DNA of 64,000 nucleotides from Ectothiorhodospira shaposhnikovii. Lineage in GTDB: Bacteria > Pseudomonadota > Gammaproteobacteria > Ectothiorhodospirales > Ectothiorhodospiraceae. The DNA lies in the NCBI RefSeq assembly GCF_016584105.1, contig NZ_NRSM01000016.1, forward strand, positions 21,443 through 85,442, given 5' to 3'. Both the position numbers and the translations under genes were made by a program. The notes beneath the pieces were generated by a model that made no database searches, was not told where the DNA came from, and saw only the letters and a list, made by a program, of their open reading frames with translations. Shown here piece by piece: positions 47,758-54,268 of this stretch. Position 1 is the first letter of the stretch, and each line of letters begins with the position of its first letter.

Positions 47758-48509
47758 AACTGTTGCTGGATGGTGGCAACACCCGGGTCAAGTGGGTCTG
47801 CTGGGAAGGTGATGCCCCGGGTGCGTCCGGTGTTCTGATTCATGGTGGTAAAGACTGGTCTGATCTTCCCCGGCATCTCGCGCCATCTCTGGCGGTGTTC
47901 ACGCCGGATACGATTTGGGTGGTGGAGGTACTTGGATCCGGTTTCCGTCAGGCTTGCCATCGGCTGTGTGAGTCTTTAGGTTGGCCCGCCCCCCGTTTTT
48001 TGTCGCCGGATCCTGAACGGCTCGGGATCCGCAGTGACTATCGCGAGCCTGCCCGTCTCGGGCTGGACCGCTACGCCGCCATGGCGGGAGCCAGGGCGCT
48101 GGGGCATGAAACCGCCATCATCGTGGACTGTGGCACGGCGGTGACTCTGGATCTGATGGTGCCGGCAGGATGTCATCGGGGCGGCTTGATCCTGCCGGGA
48201 CTTGGACTCATGCGCCGCAGCCTGGGGTTGGCGCAGGGCGTGGCGGGAATGACCGAGGGAAGGGATGACCGCACTGTTGCGGTCTGTACCGAGGATGCGG
48301 TGTCTTCCGGAACTCTGCAGGGTCTGGCGGGAGCCATCGTTCATCTGAGTCGTCGTCTGCTGGAAGGCCTGGATGCTCAAAGCCCTTCGCCTGCCAGATT
48401 GCTCACCGGCGGAGATGCCCAGCGCATCCACCCTTTGCTGGATGAAGGCTGGCAAATTGAACCTTTCCTGGTGTTTCGGGGGTTGGCAGTTGTGGCGGAC
48501 AAGTACTGA
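47754..48509 (+). CDS. coaX: Type III pantothenate kinase
   Basis: This 251-residue CoaX has the N-terminal phosphate motif LLLDGGNTRVKWV, GLDRYAAMAGA and CGTAVTLDLM, as in the ATP-dependent type III enzyme that starts CoA synthesis. It begins in the birA stop (ATGA) and ends in the start of the SPOR gene (TGATG), so the three genes are translationally coupled. Confidence 0.95.
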   Translation: MKLLLDGGNTRVKWVCWEGDAPGASGVLIHGGKDWSDLPRHLAPSLAVFTPDTIWVVEVLGSGFRQACHRLCESLGWPAPRFLSPDPERLGIRSDYREPARLGLDRYAAMAGARALGHETAIIVDCGTAVTLDLMVPAGCHRGGLILPGLGLMRRSLGLAQGVAGMTEGRDDRTVAVCTEDAVSSGTLQGLAGAIVHLSRRLLEGLDAQSPSPARLLTGGDAQRIHPLLDEGWQIEPFLVFRGLAVVADKY

Positions 48510-49204
48510 TGCGCGGGCTGTTTTTCTTGTTGCTGGTGCTGAATCTGGTCTATCTGCTGTATGGGCTGGTATTGCACCGGCAGGATACGGGACACGAGAT
48601 CGTCGTCATGCCGCGTCAGCTCGACGGTGTTCCTTTGCTGAAATTGCTGAATGACGAGCCATCGCCCGTGAATGTGGGCATGGACGGGGAATCGGGTGAA
48701 GGCAGGCTTTCTTGCGTCAGCCTGGGGCCGTTCAATTCCTCCCAGGAAACGGCTGCATTGCAGGCAGGGTTATCACGGGAGGGCGTGGCCTTCAGCTTGT
48801 TGCCCCTGACCGAATCAAGGCCCATTTCCTACTGGGTGGTCCTTGAGCCTTCGGGTGGCCGCGCAGGGGCCCGGGCTGCTGTCGGCACGCTGACGGCCCG
48901 AGGCATGAATGATCATTACATTATCTCCGATGGCCCATACCGGGATGGTCTTTCCCTTGGGCTGTTCTCGGAGCATGCCAGGGCCCTGACGAGGTTGGAG
49001 CAGGTTCGCGGGGTAGGGCTGGAGCCTGTCATCAAGACCCGCTACCGGGAGGTGCCCGTCTATTGGCTGGAGGTCGAGATGAATGCCGGGAGTCTTGCCG
49101 GTTTGTCCCTGCCGCTCCCGGCGGAAGTGGTCCTGGTGGAACGGCCCTGTACGGTAATGCCGGATGTCGGAGAAGAGGATGTTGGGGCCGACATGGGACG
49201 TTAG
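48509..49204 (+). CDS. SPOR-like membrane protein
   Basis: This 231-residue protein has one N-terminal membrane helix (LFFLLLVLNLVYLLYGLVL) and a C-terminal region around residues 65-175 (CVSLGPFNSSQETAALQAGL; GLSLGLFSEHARALTRLEQV) that resembles a SPOR/sporulation-related repeat, which usually binds denuded peptidoglycan. Its place after birA-coaX is typical for such proteins in gammaproteobacteria. It is followed by tRNA-Thr. Confidence 0.75.
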   Translation: MRGLFFLLLVLNLVYLLYGLVLHRQDTGHEIVVMPRQLDGVPLLKLLNDEPSPVNVGMDGESGEGRLSCVSLGPFNSSQETAALQAGLSREGVAFSLLPLTESRPISYWVVLEPSGGRAGARAAVGTLTARGMNDHYIISDGPYRDGLSLGLFSEHARALTRLEQVRGVGLEPVIKTRYREVPVYWLEVEMNAGSLAGLSLPLPAEVVLVERPCTVMPDVGEEDVGADMGR

Positions 49205-49264
49205 GTATATCCAAGCAGGGATGGTAGTGGTAAAGTATCGGGCCGATCCTGTCAATCGGTTAAA

Positions 49265-49340
<76 letters not shown>

Positions 49341-49562
49341 TTTTCCCAGTTTTTCGACGGCCTCTCCGTCGATAGCAGCGCCAGGGACAGATCCGGGGGC
49401 TTTCCCGGTTCTCGGGAGGGGGGTGTGGATAGCGCCCCCCTCGCCTTTATCCAAGGCGATCAAATCCAAGCTGCCACAGAAAACGTTCGAGACTTGCGGA
49501 TCAAGCTTCCCCTCTATCTACTCCATTTCCCGCCTGCGCGCAAATTTTTCCGGCCCAGCTGG
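49341..49562. other. Gap after tRNA-Thr without recognisable gene
   Basis: No supported coding region is seen. The stretch 49510-49556 is similar to 53080-53124 upstream of the integrase 3' end (shared CTATCTAC, CCATTT, GCGCAAAT blocks), so part of it belongs to the same mobile-element margin. Confidence 0.5.
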
Positions 49563-49664
49563 CCCTAAATCGGCCGCAGTCTGCCCATCAGGTGTCGCAA
49601 CTGAGACACATCAGTCTCAATGTAACCCAAAGTGACCCGGATGTCTGTGTGGTCAAAAGGGCTC
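49563..49664 (-). pseudogene. Fragment of the integrase 3' end (second copy)
   Basis: This 102-base segment is 96% identical (4 differences) to 53199-53300, the last codons of the tyrosine integrase gene at 53201-54202 plus two bases after it. It encodes the Tyr-containing tail (RVTLGYIETDVSQLRHLM) and then ends abruptly. It is a leftover of a second integrase gene or a recombination scar. Confidence 0.8.
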
Positions 49665-49770
49665 CGTCGGCCGCTTGGCCCATTACGCCCTGACCTGCGC
49701 CGCTCAGGATCAGGTCTGCCGGGTCAGTGCCGAGCACCTGCAGACCGCCCTGGAGGAACTGCGACCATGA
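49664..49770 (+). pseudogene. C-terminal remnant of an AAA ATPase (ExeA/TniB-like)
   Basis: In frame to a TGA at 49768, the sequence reads GRLAHYALTCAAQ ... RVSAEHLQTALEELRP, like the last helices of mobile-element AAA ATPases (ExeA/TniB type). There is no upstream portion because the integrase fragment joins here. Family assignment is from a short segment only. Confidence 0.4.
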
Positions 49771-49850
49771 ACCACCGGCACCTCATTCTCCCCCTGCCGG
49801 GCCACTGGATGCCGGAACAGGCGCTGGCCGTGTGGGAACCGCTGGAAATC
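49767..49850 (+). pseudogene. N-terminal remnant of a small protein gene
   Basis: An ATG at 49767, overlapping the previous stop by 4 bases, opens MNHRHLILPLPGHWMPEQAL and continues AVWEPLEI before the frame runs into AT-rich sequence that serves as the mazEF promoter region. The 4-base coupling with the ATPase remnant suggests a broken two-gene operon from a mobile element. Confidence 0.4.
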
Positions 49851-49916
49851 ATATGTCCTATTTTAATATAATATCAAGTTATCCTGGAATAGAACTGTGA
49901 TTGAGAGGAGGCCTAT

Positions 49917-50162
49917 ATGCTTCAAACCCTGCGCAAAGCCGGTGGCTCGCTCGTGATGACGGTGCCCAAGGCTTTTATCGACCAGAACGGTCTGACCGAA
50001 GGCTCCCAGGTGGAGCTTAATCTCTTGGGCAAGAAGATGACTGTGGAAGCACCGACCCGCCCGCGTTACAAGCTGGCCGACCTGATGGCTGAGATGCCGC
50101 AAGGACTGCCGCGTGTCGAAGGCTGGGATGAAATGCCCTCGGCTGGACTGGAGAAGGGCTGA
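49917..50162 (+). CDS. MazE-type antitoxin
   Basis: This 81-residue AbrB/MazE-fold protein reads LQTLRKAGGSLVMTVPKAFI, then LTEGSQVELNLLGKKMTVE, the swapped-hairpin DNA-binding domain, with a C-terminal toxin-binding tail (LADLMAEMPQGLPRVEGWDEMP). GAGAGGAGG precedes the ATG. It shares a TGATG junction with the toxin gene. A TATAAT box lies at 49867-49872. Confidence 0.85.
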   Translation: MLQTLRKAGGSLVMTVPKAFIDQNGLTEGSQVELNLLGKKMTVEAPTRPRYKLADLMAEMPQGLPRVEGWDEMPSAGLEKG

Positions 50163-50509
50163 TGGCGTACCTGCCAAACCGTGGTGACATCGTGCATCTC
50201 GATTTTGCCCCGTCTTCTGGTCGAGAGATGAAAGGCCCGCACTTCGGGCTTGTCCTGAGCGGTAAGGTCTTCAACCAGCAAGGGCTGGCAATGATTTGCC
50301 CGATTTCGCAGGGAACTGCCGCCGCTGCTCGTACCTATGGGACGGTGGTCACGCTGATGGGAGCTGGCACCGACACCCAAGGCGCAGTGCACTGCCACCA
50401 ATTGAAGTCGCTGGACTGGCGGGCGCGGAATGCGCGCCTCAAGGAGGTGGTACCGCAATACATCGTTGATGAAGCCCTGGCCAGAATAGAGGCCATTTTA
50501 TTTGAGTAG
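50162..50509 (+). CDS. MazF-type endoribonuclease toxin
   Basis: This 115-residue toxin matches MazF: YLPNRGDIVHLDFAPSSGRE, GPHFGLVLSGKVFNQQ and a conserved AMICPISQ strand. MazF enzymes cut mRNA at short sequences. It overlaps the antitoxin stop by one base. Length is normal and no damage is seen. Confidence 0.9.
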   Translation: MAYLPNRGDIVHLDFAPSSGREMKGPHFGLVLSGKVFNQQGLAMICPISQGTAAAARTYGTVVTLMGAGTDTQGAVHCHQLKSLDWRARNARLKEVVPQYIVDEALARIEAILFE

Positions 50510-50543
50510 GACAAACCTTGAGTCACCGCAGGCCATCCATGCC

Positions 50544-50711
50544 CTACCGATAAACAGTGCTCCGGTGACCGACCCTCAACACTAGGATGCGGATCTCGTG
50601 ATCCTCAATGCTCGGGGTAACCAGGTAATTGCCTACTCGATAGCACCACAACTCATCAAATGCCGCAGGTTCGGGAATAGGGTTCGGAACGGGAATCACG
50701 AACGCTTCCTT
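50544..50711 (-). pseudogene. Truncated RelE/ParE-type toxin
   Basis: On the minus strand the frame ending at 50544 reads LWCYRVGNYLVTPSIEDHEI, then RILVLRVGHRSTVYR, the C-terminal half of a RelE toxin (compare [17 protein letters not shown] in the intact copy at 57451). The N-terminal half is missing: upstream lies a 26-base repeat and then vapC. No antitoxin gene accompanies it. Confidence 0.65.
50686..50711. repeat. 26-base direct repeat, copy 1
   Basis: The sequence beginning GGAACGGGAATCACGAACGC is repeated exactly at 51439-51464, and the similarity extends about 7 bases to the left with one mismatch. Copy 1 lies at the broken end of the relE remnant. Confidence 0.85.
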
Positions 50712-50724
50712 ACTCGGTTTCCAA

Positions 50725-51126
50725 TCAATTTACCCAGTTTGCCAAGCGTATGCCGGGCACGTTTTCAAACTGCTTTGTGTTGTTCGTAACAACAACCAAA
50801 CCCTTTGAGCGGGCGTGGCCAGCGATCATTTCATCGTATGGCCCAATAGGTCGGCCTATTTTCCTAAGCTCTGCCCGAAGCTGCCCGGTATGCGTAGCCG
50901 CGCCATTGTCATAGGGCAGGACTTCAAGGCGAGCGGCAAACCCTTCTATGTCGCGTAAGTTTCGATCAACAGCCGCAGAAGCCTCCGCGCCGTATATCAG
51001 CTCCATCAGGGAGACGGCCGAAATACACATCTGGCCGTCATGCGCCTTAAAGGCCTCTCGAACCTCCTGTGGGCGATTCTTGATGGTATAAATGGCGATA
51101 TTCGTGTCGAGCATGTACTTCAGCAT
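50725..51126 (-). CDS. vapC: VapC-type PIN-domain toxin
   Basis: This 133-residue PIN ribonuclease has the acidic residues in MLDTNIAIY (D near residue 6), SLMELIYGAE (E), GPYDEMIAGHA (D) and the VVVTNNTKQF end. VapC toxins cut tRNA or rRNA. The ATG at 51126 overlaps the vapB stop by one base; a TTG at 51129 is possible. Confidence 0.9.
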   Translation of the reverse strand: MLKYMLDTNIAIYTIKNRPQEVREAFKAHDGQMCISAVSLMELIYGAEASAAVDRNLRDIEGFAARLEVLPYDNGAATHTGQLRAELRKIGRPIGPYDEMIAGHARSKGLVVVTNNTKQFENVPGIRLANWVN

Positions 51127-51356
51127 CAAAGGGCCTCACGCTCTTGGTGGTCCGGCTGCTCACGATTTTCCATGAAATCGTCGGAAACGCCGGCGCCGTC
51201 GAACCAGGTATCCCATGACTCGCCAGCCGGAGTAATGATCCTGGCGCGGCCCTGGATAACAATGTCCACTTGCTTAACCGTCTCAGGGTAAGCTACGGAC
51301 TTTGGGAGTCGTAATGCCTGACTTTTGTTGCTTTTGAAGATACTTGCTCGTTCCAC
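51126..51356 (-). CDS. vapB: VapB-type antitoxin
   Basis: This 76-residue AbrB-like antitoxin starts RASIFKSNKSQALRLPKSVA and ends with a toxin-binding region (DTWFDGAGVSDDFMENRE). It is coupled to vapC by a TGATG junction. Two direct repeats GTATATCC at 51374-51381 and 51387-51394, just upstream, are plausible operator half-sites. Confidence 0.85.
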   Translation of the reverse strand: MERASIFKSNKSQALRLPKSVAYPETVKQVDIVIQGRARIITPAGESWDTWFDGAGVSDDFMENREQPDHQEREAL

Positions 51357-51373
51357 CGCTTGCGCCTCTTAAT

Positions 51374-51394
51374 GTATATCCAATGCGTATATCC
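51374..51394. promoter_or_regulatory. Putative vapBC operator
   Basis: GTATATCC occurs twice, 13 bases apart, 17-38 bases upstream of the vapB start. Repeats of this kind are usual autoregulatory sites of VapB-VapC. Confidence 0.4.
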
Positions 51395-51438
51395 TACTCT
51401 GATCCCGGTCAAGGGATATGTCAATGGTATAAGGGTTG

Positions 51439-51464
51439 GGAACGGGAATCACGAACGCTTCCTT
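51439..51464. repeat. 26-base direct repeat, copy 2
   Basis: Identical to 50686-50711. This copy covers the last codons of the AAA ATPase gene (stop at 51449), so the vapBC module lies exactly between the two copies. Confidence 0.85.
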
Positions 51465-52732
51465 CCTTGGAGAGCATGATTCTCCACCCATACGATCCAG
51501 CGCGGCCAGAAATGGTCACCTCCAGGCAGTGTACGTTCCAGCATCTTGTGTATGGCTGTTTTGCTGGCAAGGTGAGGAGGTAAATTATCCCGCTCATTTC
51601 GCATCCAGGCCTCCGCTGCTTCTATGGCTTCCTCCGCCTCCACAGAGCGGGCTTGTTGAAGGCCGAAAGCGTGGGATACCAACCAGTTGACCACATCTCC
51701 CTGTTTGGTCCAACTCTCCTGTTCAATCACTGCCTGGCCCTGGCTCAAGCCGATGGTGAAAATTGCGTCGGTTTCTGCATCGAATGTCGGTTCAGCCGAG
51801 GCAAGCACCAGGGGGGAGTGGGTTGCAACGATCAGTTGCACCGGCACTTTTTTTCCCGTCAGCGCCTGCATGACGCGCAGGAGGGCCGGTACGATGCGAC
51901 GCTGCCATTGTGGATGAAGGTGGCATTCGATCTCGTCGATCAGAAAGATGATTTCTTTGGCGGCTCGACGCCCAGTCTGCTTGCAGGCCAGCTGGTGTTC
52001 GCGCCATGTCCACACCAGCAGATAGGCCAATGCGGCAATACGGCGCATTCCCGCCGAGGCATGAATCAGCGGCACATCCTGGCCGTATGGCATGCGCAAT
52101 GAAGGGTAATCCGTCACATCAAGGCCGACACGCATGGGCTCGCCAGGTGTCAGTTTTTCGGTTCCCGAGGGCGACAAGGTGTCCAACACCTTCGTCAGGT
52201 CAGTGAAGGCGGGGTCCTGGGCCTTTTGCCAGAGCACCCAGTCATGAATCAGGCCGTTACAGTGGCGGATTCCTCCCCGCTCCATTCCCCTCCATACCTG
52301 CTCCGGCGTAAAGTTGAAGGCACTCAGACGCTCAAAGCCTTGCGCTTCCTTGGTATTCCAGTAGTTTCGTGCGGGGTCCCAGGCTGAGAAACTGCCATCC
52401 ACTCCGGCGTAAATCACCACTCCCGGAATGGGGGGGCGCCCTTGTTTGACGGGCCAGATCTGTCCTGCCCGCTTGAAATAGCTTTTCTCCGAAAAATCAC
52501 CGGGCGTTGATTTGCTGTAGGCATAGCCTACGCTCGGTCTTTTTGAATCCGGCCGGGGCATGGCGGACATATCTCTCGCCCAGGTGCGGGTGAGAACCCA
52601 CCAGGCAATGTCCAGCAGGAAACTCTTGCCCAGTCCATTGTCCCCGGTGATGAAGTTGAGCCGCGAAGCAAACTCGACAGGGCCGAATACCTTGGCCGGC
52701 CCAACCCCCTTGAGGTGTAGTGATTTCAGCAT
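51449..52732 (-). CDS. AAA ATPase (AAA_21/OLD-like), probably defence-related
   Basis: This 427-residue protein is an ABC-like AAA ATPase. It has Walker A FITGDNGLGKSFLLDIAWW (near residue 30), a signature region HASAGMRRIAALAYLLVW and Walker B IIFLIDEIECHLHPQWQRR, followed by the conserved His in VATHSPLVLAS. Such ATPases often work with a nuclease encoded next door in phage-defence systems (Septu or OLD type). Here the downstream partner is missing; the 26-base repeat and vapBC begin at the stop codon. The end at GRKRS may itself be shortened by the rearrangement. Confidence 0.8.
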   Translation of the reverse strand: MLKSLHLKGVGPAKVFGPVEFASRLNFITGDNGLGKSFLLDIAWWVLTRTWARDMSAMPRPDSKRPSVGYAYSKSTPGDFSEKSYFKRAGQIWPVKQGRPPIPGVVIYAGVDGSFSAWDPARNYWNTKEAQGFERLSAFNFTPEQVWRGMERGGIRHCNGLIHDWVLWQKAQDPAFTDLTKVLDTLSPSGTEKLTPGEPMRVGLDVTDYPSLRMPYGQDVPLIHASAGMRRIAALAYLLVWTWREHQLACKQTGRRAAKEIIFLIDEIECHLHPQWQRRIVPALLRVMQALTGKKVPVQLIVATHSPLVLASAEPTFDAETDAIFTIGLSQGQAVIEQESWTKQGDVVNWLVSHAFGLQQARSVEAEEAIEAAEAWMRNERDNLPPHLASKTAIHKMLERTLPGGDHFWPRWIVWVENHALQGRKRS

Positions 52733-53200
52733 GTTATGCCCCCGGGATTGTCAAGGGTGTTATTGCCTGAGACACCGTGTTCATGCTGTCTTATGGGTGC
52801 TTGTCTTGAGCTTCGCGCCCGAGGTTCAAGTCCACATGAAGTCATGGAGACAACCATGTTTTGGTGGAGGCTCCGCCGTTCCTGCCGGTGTGCCCTTGAG
52901 TGCTCATGGCAAGGTATTTCAGACGCGGGAGGAATGCCGGGAACGGGATTTCAGGGTATTCCGGTACCCGGCCTCTGAGGCCAGGATGTGATATCACTGA
53001 TGAGACTCTGATGCCAGGGTCGGTAGGGTGGCACAAGTTCACGCGCCAATTCCTCTAACCTGTTTTGATAGGGTACCGCCGCTATCTACCCCATTTTCCC
53101 TTGGAGCGCAAATCCTTCTGCCCCGATTTGAAGGGCTATCGCAACTGGTCTTGGCATGGTATGAAGCGGGAGCATCTGCGATAGCCCGCACCGAGAGTCC
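52733..53200. other. 468-base gap between ATPase and integrase
   Basis: No gene can be supported. Open frames here are short and not protein-like. The right part contains the 55-base hairpin at 53133-53187 and sequence related to the margin at 49510-49562. Confidence 0.5.
53133..53187. repeat. Hairpin with perfect 11-base arms near integrase
   Basis: GGGCTATCGCA (53133-53143) and TGCGATAGCCC (53177-53187) pair exactly around a 33-base loop. It lies 13 bases beyond the integrase stop. The related margin at 49510-49562 lacks it, so about 70 bases were either inserted here or lost there. It lacks a T-run and so is not a standard terminator. Confidence 0.6.
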
Positions 53201-54202
53201 CTAAATCGGCCGCAGTCTGCCCATCAGGTGTCGCAACTGAGACACATCAGTCTCAATGTACCCCAAAGTGACCCGGATGTCTGTGTGGCCAAGAAGGCTC
53301 TGGACACCTTTGATGTCGGGGTTTTCGCCGCGCATCAGCTCGGTGGCCAGGGTGTGCCGCATGCGGTGACTGGAGATGCGCACCCCGGAATGTTCCGAAA
53401 GCCGCCTGAAGAAGCCGGACAGCTGGGCCTCGGTCATCAGGCCGTGTTTGTAGCGGGGGTGGAACAGGCTGATCTGGAACACCTGGCGCCCCAAGATATC
53501 TTCCTGGGATTGATTGCCGGAGTGCGCGAGGGTGTGGCGCAGAACCTCTTCGAGGTCGGCCACCAGTTCATCGGCCATGGGAATCTGCCATTCCCTGTGA
53601 GTTTTGCTGCCGCTGGCACGAAGATGGATGACGCGCGTTGTCAGGTCGATATCCTGCCAGTTCAGATTCACCAGTTGGCGGCGCCGGATGCCGGTGTAAT
53701 AGAGTGTCTTGATGGCGGCGCGCCAGAACCAGTGAGGGAACAGCAATCCGGGGTTGCTGTGGCTTTCCTCCGTGTGCTGGTCCAGGAGTTTGATGAGGTT
53801 GGTGAGTTCCTGGGGGGCGATGGTGCGTTTTTTCTTCCTGGTGGAGGGCGCCGAACGTACCCGTTTGAGAGGATTCTGGGGCAGCACTCCCAGCATCACC
53901 GCGTAGTTGAACAGGGCGCTCAGGTGTCTGCGGTAATTATTCCAGGTGGCGGGGCTGGCCCGCTCCAGAACCGTGGTGCGCCATGCCGCCAACTTTTCGG
54001 GTGTGACCTCGGTCAGGCTGATATCCAAGCCATCGAAGCACTCCCGGGTCATCATGGCGACCACGCTCCGGTAGTTGTGGACGCTGGCCGGTCTGAGCAG
54101 GTTTTCGCTGAGATATTGGTTCAGCAGTTCGTGAATGCTGGAGATTGGGACGATGTCTGTCCGTTGTGACTTCTCCACAGGGCTTCTCCTTGTTGTTCCC
54201 AT
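53201..54202 (-). CDS. Tyrosine recombinase/phage-type integrase
   Basis: This 333-residue integrase has an N-terminal SAM-like core-binding domain (about 20-115) and a catalytic domain with R173 (YTGIRRRQLVNL), K200 (SGSKTHREW), H279 and R282 (HRMRHTLATEL), H306 and the nucleophile Y315 (LGHTDIRVTLGYIE). It is apparently complete. It lies beside the MobH relaxase gene, an arrangement seen at one end of integrative conjugative elements. A 3' fragment of a sister copy is at 49563-49664. Confidence 0.92.
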   Translation of the reverse strand: MGTTRRSPVEKSQRTDIVPISSIHELLNQYLSENLLRPASVHNYRSVVAMMTRECFDGLDISLTEVTPEKLAAWRTTVLERASPATWNNYRRHLSALFNYAVMLGVLPQNPLKRVRSAPSTRKKKRTIAPQELTNLIKLLDQHTEESHSNPGLLFPHWFWRAAIKTLYYTGIRRRQLVNLNWQDIDLTTRVIHLRASGSKTHREWQIPMADELVADLEEVLRHTLAHSGNQSQEDILGRQVFQISLFHPRYKHGLMTEAQLSGFFRRLSEHSGVRISSHRMRHTLATELMRGENPDIKGVQSLLGHTDIRVTLGYIETDVSQLRHLMGRLRPI

Positions 54203-54268
54203 AGCCTTGGACGAACGATCAAGTCTACGGGTGCTGGAAATGCCCTGGTCCTCCGAGTATAGGCCGGT

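Noticed and set aside
48377..48595. Minus-strand frame with Gln-rich product over the coaX-SPOR junction
   Set aside because: It overlaps two well-supported coupled genes and shows no family pattern.
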